NCBI RefSeq assembly: GCF_000835495.1
Contig: NW_015622541.1
Coordinates: 2,666,001-2,730,000 of the forward strand
DNA from: Cladophialophora immunda
Taxonomy: Eukaryota; Ascomycota; Eurotiomycetes; Chaetothyriales; Herpotrichiellaceae
DNA: 64,000 nucleotides
Reading direction: 5' to 3'
Shown: positions 1-10,740 of the stretch, piece after piece
Numbering within the stretch: position 1 is the stretch's first letter
Layout: every line of letters starts with the position of its first letter
Translations under genes and position numbers: made by a program
Notes under the pieces: model-generated
Databases searched by the model: none
Told to the model about the DNA's origin: nothing
The model's input: only the letters and a program-made list of their open reading frames with translations

Positions 1-306
1 ACGCCGAAATAAACCTGTTAAATTCGCGGAAAGGCGCATTATCAAGACCCATCTGCTTCCAGGGTTCTTTCCCTACAAGTGGCTTCTCTTATCTTCACTT
101 TTGCACCAATGACTCTATGTGAGAACAGCGACAGTCCGCGGTGTTGAAGGGTACGGATGACACCATTCGCGTCCGCCTCGCAATCGGCGAAACATAGAGA
201 ATAACGGAGGCTGTCTGTGTCTTCATCGCATTTCCCAAACACCATAATCGAAGTTCCTACTGCGTGCTCGGAGATGTAATCATACGATAGTATACGTGAC
301 TTGAGC
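1..306. other. No supported gene
   Basis: The only long frame is an 88-codon minus-strand ORF (42-308) with no recognisable motif and no neighbouring exon that extends it. It may be flanking debris of the decayed locus that follows. Confidence 0.4.
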
Positions 307-1050
307 ATGAATTGTCTTTCGAGTCCGATGCCAAAAGGTGTTGATGGGGACTTGCGGCTGCTTTACAGGTCGAGCGCCAAGGTATGGGAAATCTGCGGGT
401 GGCTCACCTGGATTCGGCGCAGGGAGATGCCGCCCTATGCTCAACCCCTGCTCACCCTGACTCGCGCGAGCCGAAAGTGGTCATTTCGTGAATGTCACGA
501 GTTCATGAGCACAGCTATATCTAATGCACTGACCAAGCGGACGTTGTTGTTCGCGGCAGCATCGAATGATGGAGCAAATCTTGGCAGAGCTTTCCAGCTC
601 AATATCCCGGCGCCTCTTGTATACGCTCAACCGATGGAAATGGCAATCCCTCCAGTTTCAACCCTACAGCAAGCGAAACGGACGCCAACTTCAGTCTACT
701 TGGGGAGCATGTCTCTTCTCACTGGGCCGCTGGCATGAACGGACATGATCAGACTGTCAACGCCATGTCGGGAACATCGGTCGCAACACCGATCGCTGCT
801 GGCCTGGCCGCGTCGGTCCTGTCTTCTTTCCTGCAGCAGGATCAGCACATCGCTGTAGAAAGTGAAAGGCTGGGACTGTGGCTGAAAAAGAGACAATTCC
901 GCGGATGCGGTCTTCAAGAGTATGGTCAGACGGAGGCAGGGGGTCGGCTACGACTACATCACGCCTCATGTGCTCTTCGATAGCGGTCCGACAAGAGAGG
1001 ATGTTTACGGGAGGATCAAGGATATCAAAGGGAACATGTACAAGTACTAG
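307..1050 (+). pseudogene. Broken subtilisin-like (S8) serine protease domain
   Basis: Three consecutive pieces of one subtilase domain lie in two reading frames. The first piece carries AASNDGAN, the oxyanion-hole Asn region. The second carries GTSVATPIAAG, the catalytic-Ser motif. The third is a C-terminal tail ending at a TAG at 1048-1050. The frame changes near 591-594, consistent with loss of one base, and again in the A run at 885-889, consistent with gain of one base. The Asp and His parts of the catalytic triad are not visible, so the 5' half is missing or too degraded to read. Fungal S8 domains of this type occur in multidomain immune-type proteins and as activators of gasdermin-like proteins. 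It faces a minus-strand remnant tail to tail, 81 bp away. Sequencing error could explain one indel, but not two plus the missing N-terminal half. The family call is firm; the original domain architecture is unknown. Confidence 0.82.
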
Positions 1051-1131
1051 TAGAAGTCTAGGAATGGTTTACTCAACCTCTAATCACACATAGTTCACTG
1101 ATGTCTATCTCAGTTGTAGTCTAAGATTCGC

Positions 1132-1621
1132 TTAGCATGAAGCGGGAACGCAATAGACGACTTTGCCGTTCTCGGTCACATCGGGAATAGCCTCAGCAGT
1201 CTTGATCTCAGCTCCATCTACATCTTAAACCAAAACACATTCGTCGTCATCTTTCTTCCCGCCGACGGTCATAAAGGCGCCCTTATTGTACTCTTCAAGC
1301 TTCAGTCTCCGCCCAAACTTGAGCCTCTTCACGCGGAACGCAAACACAAATTCCGACTCGCGATTAGACTCCGTCGCATCATCATTCGTCCTAGTCTTCT
1401 TCCAGTTGGTCTCCACGACAGGTGGGAAGGCATCGGCCACGGCAACAACGCTCGCTCTGCTCAGAGGGTATTGCGGTGCTGATGTGGAGCGGATTATAGA
1501 CCCAAGACATAGCGGGCCCGTTGGTGGTGGATATATGAAATCGGATGTCGGACAAAGGACAAAGGACATGGCTTCAAGATTCAGGCTCACATACCGTGCT
1601 TTCCTTGGGACCGAGCGCCAT
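1132..1621 (-). pseudogene. Possible gasdermin-like remnant with an in-frame stop
   Basis: A minus-strand frame of about 75 codons (about 1456 down to 1228) ends at a TAA at 1225-1227, then stays open in the same frame for 30 more codons to a TAA at 1132-1134. It contains ESEFVFAFRVKRLKF followed by a basic, charged stretch. That pattern recalls the beta-strand in gasdermin pore-forming domains where a hydrophobic 'AFRV' segment follows a run of polar residues. A short ATG frame at 1595-1621 followed by a donor-like GTATGT might be an upstream exon, but its phase does not join cleanly. What remains is about half or less of a normal fungal gasdermin of roughly 250 residues. The gasdermin call is inference from one motif and from the neighbouring S8 protease. 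It could be an unrelated small protein. Confidence 0.3.
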
Positions 1622-1790
1622 GATCGAAGGAGCAGAAGAAGGTGACTTTGACTTGAAAACAACTGAGTAGTACAAAGGATAGCAGTGCACGAAACAAAGC
1701 AAGACGGAAACCTCTTTCTTCATCTTACATTTCCATTTATTCTCGAAATTCGGCCCTCCCACATTACATTATCATCAGGCACGACAGCAA

Positions 1791-2898
1791 ATGGCATCCG
1801 CTCCCCGTCTTCGCGTTTCGCCCCCGCAGCCGCCAGAGGCACATAAAAAAGGGGGCATGGGATCCATCAGCGACACCGCATCCAAGCCCGGCAAGGCAGC
1901 ACGCCCAGTTCTTCTCTCGTTCGATGAGATGCCAGAATGGTACCGACGTGAATCCAACCAGTGGATTCTCCATGGCTATCGGCCCATCTCAGGCTCGGCT
2001 CACGCTTCGTTCAGCAGTTGGTCGTATATCCATAACGAGTCGGTCAACATCTATTCCCACCTCATCCCGGCCGTCTTCTTCCTGCTCGGCGAGTGGTATA
2101 TCCAGCAGTACCTTGCCAGTAGATACTCCGGGGTCACTGGCGCCGATTTCGTTACTTTCTCCATCTTTATGTTGGCGGCTGTCACGTGCCTATCGTTGTC
2201 GGCGACATACCATACCTTGATGAACCACTCCCAACACGTGGAACATTTCTGCCTACGACTGGATATGCTGGGTGTAGTGACCTTTATACTGGGGGACCTT
2301 ATCTTGGGGATATATGTGGTTTTCTGGTGTGAACCTTTGCCACGCAATATCTACTGGGCTATGGTTAGTTAATCTCCATGTGCACAGTTTTGTCTTTCCT
2401 CATCTCAGACCTGGTACTTGAGGCTAACACTCTTCTTTCTTCGTTTGATAGATTGGAGTTTTCGGGACATTGACCATCTTCATGACAATGCATCCCAAGT
2501 TCCAGGGCTCAAAGTATCGCCTCTCCCGAGCGTTGATGTTCGTGGCGACTGGCTTGTGTGGTGTTGCGCCCTTGATCCATGGACTCAATGTGTTCGGCAT
2601 GTCGCAGATGATGAAGAAAGCTTTTCCCTATACTCTGGCAAAAGCAGGCTGCCTTCTATCTGGAACTTCGTTTTATGCGGTAAGTCTCCCATTTTCACAC
2701 ACAAGAGAAGAAATTGACCCTGACACATGTGGTTCCAAGACTAGGTTTCCCGAAAGTCGATATCCTGGCAAATTCGACCTCTGGGGCTCCCATTCGATCT
2801 TTCACATCCTGGTGGTGCTCGCCGCTGTGGTCCAGTTGATGGGGTATCTGGACGCCTTCGACTACGCTCACGCAAATCTTACTTGCTCGTCTCTTTGA
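1791..2898 (+). CDS. Hemolysin III / adiponectin-receptor (PAQR) family membrane protein, Izh type
   Basis: Three exons (1791-2363, 2452-2679, 2740-2898) give 319 residues. The family consists of seven-helix membrane proteins; yeast Izh proteins affect zinc and sterol homeostasis, and PAQR receptors have zinc-dependent hydrolase-like sites. After a polar tail of about 50 residues comes the entry motif NESVNIYSHL, then hydrophobic segments. The metal-ligand positions are visible: a His in SATYHTLMNH and the H-x3-H of GSHSIFH near the C-terminus. The third exon must start at 2740: the nearer-looking AG at 2743-2744 breaks the frame, while 2740 restores the usual ATRFPE...GKFDLWG block. Length is normal. 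The start at 1791 is the first ATG of the frame. Membership is clear; which Izh paralogue it is cannot be told. Confidence 0.93.
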
Positions 2899-4301
2899 GA
2901 GTTGTGTATCCATGCCCGAGGATGGAGCTTCTGGCCACTGGGACGAGCTTCCAAAAGCTGATTGTACGATAGTGAAGAGCAGAGAGTAGTAATAGCATAC
3001 TGGCGCCTGAGAATAAAGGTACGCGGTTACTTTTAACAGCGTGTTAGTTAAGCAATACTCCTGTATTCTAAAGGTAGGGGTTCGAGTATAACTAAGATTA
3101 ACTACAAGGGGAGTTGGAAGCGGCACGAGAGTCAATTATATATTAGTTACCTACTTAGTGCGCTTAGTTCGGGATAGGTAGACAGCAGCAACGGTCGACC
3201 TCGCTTCAACTTACCTTTCTTGAGCTTGCGTCTTCGTCTAGAAGAGGGAGACCTTTCCGCTCATGATCGTCTCTCATCAACTTAAGGTGCCAGCTAGGCT
3301 ACAATGTTAGGGTCAACCGTCTCTTCGGAGGCCAGGCAAGAAGTTTTATACGCTCTTACAGAATGTAGCGGTGCAGCGTCCGGTCGTAATCCTTCTTCAT
3401 CTTTAAGATATCCTTATGCCCTCCTCGGACTTAATTAACTTAAGTTGTGTGCGCTCCTATTTCATATCCATTTACCTCTGTTTAAGCCCATAGTTTATCT
3501 GGGGTAGTCTCTGGTCCGCCCATATCGGGAGGAAGAGACGAGGAGGCGTAGGAGGAAATCGACGATGTTTCCAGGATATAAAAAGCCAGGAATTGGAACG
3601 GGCGAATTTACAGGTATAAAGGAAGATTCGAGACGGAGGATGTCACAGATAGTCGGGTGGCCGGCTAGGCTAGGTTTGGGCTTTATCCAATGCTCCAGAA
3701 GAACAAACTGGACGGGGAAATCGGACGGAAGGGGAGGGGCCCTCAGCGGCAGGAAAGGAAGGGCAGAACCATGGCCCTGGGGACCTAGAAACGAGCCACA
3801 TCTCCTGCTCGGCGCGGAGACATAACGGCAGGCCGAATTGGGACCGTCGCAGGTGAGGGCGACGTGGAGGGTGAGGAGGCGGGTGAGTAGAGGTGTAAAG
3901 AGGGTGAGCGAGGGTGAGTGGTACACTGGCGATCTTAAAAGCGGCAGATTACTCTGCTTGAGCCGCCAAGGCGAGGTTGCCGCAACCCGATGGATGGGCC
4001 CCGTCGAACTTCAAGGCGCAGCCTCTCCTATCTCAACTGACTCAACAACCACCATTTCTTCTTCTTCCACACCCTTGTACCCCCTTTTGAGGTGTTGTAT
4101 TACTTCTTCCGCCTCTCCTCCCTGAACCCCGTACCGATTTCCCTTCGCGACCTCAAAGCGCCGTCGTGCGTTATCGGGCAAAAACCGACAGGCTGGCAAC
4201 CGTGGCAGACTACGCGCAGTAACAGGTACTCTCACGCCACCGAATCAATACCAACCAGGCAACCTGACCGTTCTTGTGCACTCTCTAGATCCGAGTTTGT
4301 T
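2899..4301. other. Intergenic region, no supported gene
   Basis: About 1.4 kb. The part at 2985-3490 is rich in TA-type words (TTAATTAACTTAAG-like runs, many TTAG/CTAA) unlike its GC-richer surroundings and may be an old mobile-element relic, but no ORF or terminal repeats show. The part at 3900-4300 is the likely promoter and leader of the next gene, with a possible 5'-leader intron (about 4225-4289). Confidence 0.5.
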
Positions 4302-7300
4302 ATGGCAGAGCAGAGAGCACAAGATGTGGTAAACCAATCTCTGTCGGTGGGCGATCTCTCGCCCTCCGACGCACCTGCGACCACATCTACACCTGATATC
4401 AAAGTGTCTGGGGACGATATTAGTAGGGATAGTGTTGTGGTGGAAACAGAGGTTGCGCCAAAAGAGAATGGAATACATACAGTGTCAAGTCTCAAAATGG
4501 AAGAACTCGAGGATGGTTCTGCTCGCTCCGACACAGATACCAGCCGCGCCGAGGGGAGTGTCGCCGGTGACAAACCTACAGAGCCCAAGCCTTTGAAGAA
4601 ATTCGCTGCCAAACCTGTCAGCTTCGCAAAGTATTCGGTGCCCAAGGTAATTGCTGCGAGCGCCGCCACAAAAGCCAATGAGAAAAGTACGTGCGCCCGT
4701 GGCTCCCACCCGATGGAAATTAACATGCAACCCAGCCCCTACTCCCCATTCCTCAACCTCGTCCCTCGCTCAGGCAGGACGTCCACGACTGGTCGCAAAA
4801 ACCACGAGCTCCTTACAGTCAAAGACGAAACCCTACCAAAGCGCCAGCCCGGATCCCATGCAGGTATGGAACAAAAACAGAGGTATGGCCCTATCCGCCA
4901 GCTTTCCGATCAGCCGATATTGATCGTGTCACAGTTACCCCACAACCTTCGACGAAACACTTGACCGATGAAGAGCTTAAGCAGCAATACGGAATCCATT
5001 TGACCTCGCGAATTCAAGCAGACAGTGAAGGGAAAGAGGCGAAATGGGCAGACATTGACGACGACGAAGATGACTGGGCTCCAGAGACGATTGAATGGAA
5101 CGACGGCACCAAGAGCACACTGACTCATGCCGATGTCGCTCCGCAAACTTCACAGAAACCCGAGATGCCTTCTGAACCTGGAGATCAATTGAAGCCCGTC
5201 AATGCCTCGAAGGCCCCCGCACCACAATTCGCAAGTTCTGTCGGTCCTAATGCGACCGTGCTTAAACTGGGCGCAAGTGCCGAACGGCAACTGGCACAGA
5301 GGGCTGCGACACTTCAGGCCAAGACACCTGCTGAAAAGCCGTCAATCATCACCAAGGCGACTCCGGCACCCACCCCATCGAAATCCCCTTGGGCTCAATT
5401 GCCACCGGTCGACAAGATCTCTCCAGTTGCGATCAATCCTCTGCCAATACCGCCATCTAGCCGATTTCCGCCTAGCCATGCATATGCGCAAAGCCCTTCA
5501 TCAGTGAAAGCGCCGTCGCCGGCCAAAGAGATCTCGGCGGATGACTTTAACCGCTCATGGCGGGATTCATTACCGGGTCAACAACGCGAATTGTACGTGC
5601 CAGGGTCTGGTCGTTATGAAGCCGTGGCGGAACCCCGACGACGGATGTCAAGGAATGATCAAGGTTTCCGGGCGCCTGCTGTGTTGCAGAGACCAATCCA
5701 AACCGACGCGCATGCTCCCGCCGAACCTTCACCGGCGTTTCAGACACATCGAACAAGCACTGATCAAGCTCGACGTAGAGCGTCGTCTACTATTTCCGGA
5801 GGTAGCGGGCAGTTTGGCCGACGAATGTCCATAAAGTCGGGAGAGTTGCCTATGCCGATCGTTGACACTCAAAGACACGATACCGAATCTGCAATGCGGC
5901 CAATCTCGAGGGATGGTCCGCTTTCTGCGACCCAGACTCCGACGTACCAGGCTCGTGGTACGGGTGATTACGTGTCTGTCGGTGCTACCTCCGCAACCGA
6001 TGCGGACATCGAAGCTCAACGAGCTCAACAAAGAGCTTTGATGAAAGAGAACATTGAGCGGGCCAGGAAACGAAAGATAGAAGAAGAGGAACGCCTGGAG
6101 GCCGAGAAACAAGAGCGTATTCGTCTGAAGCTGGCGTCTCTCGGACCCGATCCCAAGCTTGCTAAAAAGTCGGAGGAAGCAGCAAAGGACAAGGAAAATG
6201 ATGCAAAGAAGGACAATGAGCAGTCTCCATCATCTGCGCACCCCACTGCTACAACTGTGAGCACGACCACGACCACTACGCATTCCCCACCGAAACCACC
6301 TCAGCCACTTGCTTCTGGCGAGCCGCAACAGTATGGCATGATGAAAGTGCATCCCTTGGATTCGGTCAAAAAGATGGCCAATTCGATGCCCCGAGGATCA
6401 GAGTCACAGAGATTACCCGTTCGAGAGAAAGTTGAAAGCAGCACAGCTGATCAAGCCAAACAGGAAACGTTACAAGTCCCTTCACCGATTGTAAACGGTG
6501 TCAGGCCCGTCCCGGATGTGCGACGAACGAGTGGTCAAGAGCCAGCCTCCGTTTCTGAGCCGAGTCCCAAGTTGCCTAAACCAAGTTCGGTGGCAGGTGA
6601 TGCAAGAAGCGGATGGGGAGATGTACGCCATGATCATCGCGCACCACAAACGGGTAACCTTTGGGGACTGCCTAACAACAAGGCTCTTGGGAATGGTACC
6701 TTTGACCAAAGTCTGGCAGGATATTCGCCTCAAGACCTGTCAAGGACATCTTCCACGGCGGCAGGCTGGATGAATGGTCGAACGCCTCACTCCGGCCGCT
6801 CGCCGCAGATTCAACATGTCAATCACATCCTTGCAGACAACAGATCTTACTCGTATCAGTCAGTGACCTCTCCAGATCAGGGCCCGCTAGCAGTTGATAG
6901 TGAGGCCGACTCGCTGTTTCCCACGACGAAGCCTGCGCCTATCGGCCCACCTCAGCTCCAGCAAGTTCATCCAGGCATGAATGGCATGCCTCACGGGCAG
7001 AGACCAAACGGTGTTGACGCCTGGAACAACTTCCATGCGCTTGCAAGTCAGCAAGAACGTACAGAAAATGAGAAGGTGCAGCGGGAGATGGCGGCCAGGC
7101 GTGAGGAAGAATTGCGGACTGGTGTTCGGCAAGGCCCGGCTTACACTTTTAATGAGACTTGGAAACAGGTCCAGGTCGGTGATCAAGCACAGCGATCCAT
7201 CTCGAGCGTCTCGCAGTCGTCGGTGCCTGCTTCCAGCGTCTTTGGTGCTGTTGGGTCGTTGCCTGGGACGGAGATTGGCCCACGAATGATGAATGGACCT

Positions 7301-8269
7301 CCTGGTCGTGGCTCGAGATTCTTCCCTCAACCCATCGGACCGCAACATCCCCTTCATGATCGACGTGCAGTCACCTACAGTCACCCCGAACCGCCGAGAA
7401 CACCATCGCCGCCTCCCGCTGAGGAATATGCCAGTCTTCACCCTGCTTTTGATGGAGACTTCACCAGGCCAGTTGTGCATTTCCCACAAAAGCCTGTGGT
7501 CAAATTACCACCAGCTATGCCTCCCACGCCGCCGAGCCCTGTGCACGTCCTGCCCGACACTTCTCCGGCTACCCCACTGACCTGGGCAGCAAGAGTTTCG
7601 ATGCCACCACCCCCTCCTCCGGCAACGCTCCGAAGTGTCTCGACTCCGATTGTTCAGAATCCTTCGTGGCAGGAACGATTTAATGGCTTACTGGGCAAGA
7701 AGAGTTCCCCTGCGCGGGAAGCTGCTCAACCAGTTGGAACAGCCCTTGCAGTTGCGTCGTCGACTAGAGAGCCTCTTGACGTTCAACACGTGCTCGTTCC
7801 TGCCGCCTCAGTTTCGCTTCCTGTTGAAGCCGGGCCAACAACATTGCCCGGCGATGCGTCGGCCACGACGAAGGATGTCGAGAGTGAAGATGATCTTTTC
7901 GAGGACAGAGAACTTGGCTCACTACCGACTATCAAGTTTCCATTGGAGACGCCCATGTTGCCTATGCCGCCATTCTTCCCCTCCAGGACAGGAGCTCCTT
8001 CTCCCGAGGTTACGTCGGTGGCCCCTTTTATGGTCAACAACTGGTTCGAGCGGCATCGTTCGACGGGCCCGCAATTTGCGCTGATAAAGTTCCCTGGTTT
8101 GTCGAAAGCGATTAAAAAGGAGTTGCCCATGCGAGGATCGTCGGCGCCACACCATGGCGGTAGGCAACGCTTTGGAAGCGGCCCACCCAGTTCGTCAGGC
8201 TCCTTTGGCAGCAAAGGTTATCGAAACAGAGGTGGACCACGGTCGAGACAAGCATCGAAGGCACATTGA
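4302..8269 (+). CDS. Large disordered protein of unknown function
   Basis: Exons 4302-4686, 4736-4882 and 4935-8269 give 1288 residues. I do not recognise a named family. The N-terminal 300 residues look constrained: a block KPVSFAKYSV, then AGRPRLVAK, VWNKNR, and an acidic motif ending DDDEDDWAPETIEW. Both small introns sit inside this part and their removal joins these blocks in one frame. The rest is low-complexity Pro/Ser/Gln sequence. A charged helical stretch (about 480-560; RARKRKIEEEERLEAEK) may form a coiled coil. The tail is Gly/Ser/Arg-rich (SFGSKGYRNRGG), like RGG tails that bind RNA. A role in RNA binding or translation is a guess. No signal peptide or membrane segment is seen. 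The start at 4302 opens a plausible N-terminus; the frame is open further upstream, but without a better ATG. Confidence 0.85.
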
Positions 8270-8864
8270 TGGATTATTTGGGTTACGGCGGCTTTTGCAA
8301 GGCCACATCTCACTAGGCCCTGAGACATAAAGGCGACTCTCTTTTACAGAGGGATTAATTGTCGTCTTTTTTCTTCTCACTTTCACCAGCGCTGGCAGTG
8401 CACCGGATGCTGGCACTACTCACACAAAGGGCTTGCAATCTGAATTATTACTGTATTTCTTCGGGGGTCTCATTGCACAAAGGCTTGCGGCTGCAAGTCA
8501 AAAAAGGCAGAAGGTGGCCTTGGAACAGGAATGAAACCCTTGTCAACCACTCCCTTCTGATTCTGATTTCATGTGAGCTTTCCGGAAACCGGGGGGTTGG
8601 AAGCTTTCTCTGCGACAGGACCCTACTCGTAAAAACTCTTGGGGCGGTTCGAACAAGATGCCGGGCCTGGGACATGGGAATCCTGCTCCAGGTTCTCTGG
8701 GAGTCTAGGCAAGGATTTCTCCCCTCTACCAAGCAAGGGTGTTGTGATACTTTCTGTCCCGGGGGCTTGATCGATTGGACTTGAAAGGGGGCGCGGGGCA
8801 GACCTTGTCTGCAAGGGTGTGTATTTGTTTGTATTGGGTCGGAATGTCGGTGGAAAAAAAACAA

Positions 8865-8895
8865 ACACACAGACACAGACACAGACACAGACACA
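8865..8895. repeat. (ACAGAC)n microsatellite
   Basis: About five copies of a hexamer follow an A8 run. Simple sequence in an intergenic region. Confidence 0.9.
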
Positions 8896-8997
8896 AATAA
8901 CCCGTGATAGGGTCCCTTGGGGCCTGAAGTAACAAAAATCGCAAAATGGGCTTTTTTGGTCACAAAATTCGGTCTCGGGACCGGTGAAGCACCTACC

Positions 8998-9028
8998 GAC
9001 CTACCTACCTACCTACCTACCCACCCAC
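8998..9028. repeat. (CCTA)n microsatellite decaying to (CCCA)n
   Basis: Five to six CTAC units followed by CCCACCCACC. Simple sequence. Confidence 0.9.
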
Positions 9029-9629
9029 CACGCTTTTTCCCACTTTCTCCTCGCTTTTCAGCCAGCGAAGGGGTTCGTTGTAGTCCGTGAGCCGAAACTA
9101 GGGCCATAATGAGAGAGAGAGAGGGCCGAATCGAGAGAGAAGATAGTATTGATCACATGAAACGGTGGCAGGCTTTGAGAACTCGGGGAGGGGAAGGACT
9201 GGCAGGCTCAAATGCTGTTTCCGTGTCCGTCATAGCTAGCTACTGGGGAGTCTCTGGAGCTATCTTTGACAACCCCCCCTTGGTTCCATTATCATCATAG
9301 CAAAGAGAGCAGGTTCATCTAGAACGGGTGTAAGAGACCCTTTCCACCGCTTGCCTCACCAACTCGTTCCTCTCTCCATCTTGGATAAATCAAAAGTGAC
9401 CGGGAAGCGCTGCGTGACAAGTCGTGTTCGAATACGCTGGGCTGCATTGAAGGGGTATGAGGGCATGAGCGTGCAGTAGTGTTGTTGTGTTGTTGTTCTG
9501 GGAAGGGGTGTCGGTCTCAACAGTCATACGTGGGATATCATCGTTGCCACGTGGATTATACCCGCCATTAGCGGATATATCTTGTGCAGCGTCAAAGCGA
9601 AAGACCAGCTGCTTTCTTCTAGCCCCCCT

Positions 9630-10740
9630 TTATGGTTTAGGCGACAGAAGCTGCACGAATTCCTCATCTGTGACACAGGGTCAAGGATTAGCGATCGATC
9701 GTTGACTAAACGGCTTCAGAGGCTTGGTCATTTCGACGCAATCCAAGCTGGCAGCTCACTAGCTAGAGAGAAGAAAAGAGAACTTGGAAAGCTCAAAAGG
9801 GTACGACAGAGGTAAAGAGTGGAGTACTGGGGATACGCACAATCTATTGTCCCATTCTTGTCCTTGTCCGCCTCGCGAATCATCTCGTCGATCTCCTCAT
9901 CGGTCAGGTTTTCCCCGAGGGATTTCATCACCTGACGTAATTCGTCGGCAGAGATGGTACCAGAGCCGTCCTTGTCGAAGACGTTGAATGCGGCGCGGGT
10001 CTCATGGGCAAAGTCTTGTGCTTTGACGGTGGTGGACATCATTTTGAGGAATTCTAGAATTATTGTCAGGCCAGTCCGCATGCAACATAGGGCAGAATGA
10101 GAAACAGAAGGAAGACAGTGGGAGTGGGGAGAAGTTACCTTCAAAATCTATGCTGCCGGAGCGATCAACATCGACCTCATTGATCTGAAATGGCCGCATT
10201 AATGCAGATTCAAAAGCAATCCCTGACATGTATGATCTTACCATATCCTGCAACTCTGAGTCGGACGGGTTCTGGCCGAGAGACTTCATGATTTCACCGA
10301 GTTCTTGCGCCGTAATGGTGCCTATAGCATGGCAATGTCAGTGTGAGGTGACTTGAGAGCCTTTAGCCAAACATGGTCCTCGCCAAATGTTGTGGGCGTC
10401 CAGTATCCCCCAATACACGATTGCTCAACAAGGCTGAGATTCCTTTGCGGAAAAGAGCGTAAATATCAGGCTGGAGGGGCCTTACCACTTCCATCTTTGT
10501 CCTACCAGAAGAATGAGCTTGGATGCGCTTGTTTCAAATCAGGAAGGAGTTACTTACGAACAGAGCAAAGACGTCCTTGAACGCCTTGACCTCTTCGTCG
10601 GACAAATGCTTGTGGGTGACGGGAGTCTGTAAGGCGTGCCAAAGTTAGCACTGACGTGTCCCCTCCAAATTTCGGCAGCCCGAAGCGGGAAAGGTTCGAC
10701 CCAGAGACACAGCAACAAGGATTTCGTAGTAACATACCAT
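9630..10740 (-). CDS. Divergent calmodulin-like EF-hand protein, seven exons
   Basis: Joining 10738-10740, 10558-10626, 10486-10501, 10242-10321, 10139-10184, 9841-10053 and 9630-9667 gives 154 residues with four EF-hands: [36 protein letters not shown] and [12 protein letters not shown]. Each has acidic residues at loop positions 1, 3 and 12. Calmodulin binds calcium and switches kinases and phosphatases; the block [18 protein letters not shown] is typical. It is clearly not the near-invariant canonical fungal calmodulin: loops are Ser-rich, the linker reads [16 protein letters not shown], and the tail is [10 protein letters not shown] infer a paralogue. The first coding exon is the ATG alone, and exon 3 is only 16 bp. 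The last exon (9630-9667) lies beyond a 173-bp intron and is easily missed; without it EF-hand 4 is truncated. Confidence 0.92.

Larger units (their letters stand above)
8270..9629. other. Intergenic region with simple repeats
   Basis: About 1.35 kb between two convergent genes, so it holds their 3' ends. It contains an ACAGAC tract, a CCTA tract and a short GA run (9109-9123). Minus-strand ORFs over 8448-8963 are products of repeat composition. No gene is supported. Confidence 0.6.

Noticed and set aside
42..308. 88-codon minus-strand ORF at the left edge
   Set aside because: No motif, no partner exon, and it sits beside a decayed locus.
3055..3110. tRNA-like GGGGTTCGAG box
   Set aside because: Flanking bases do not form a T-arm stem, and no acceptor or anticodon arm can be built.
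3495..3926. 143-codon minus-strand ORF
   Set aside because: Low-complexity Leu/Pro/Arg composition and no recognisable domain; competes with a plus frame of the same kind.
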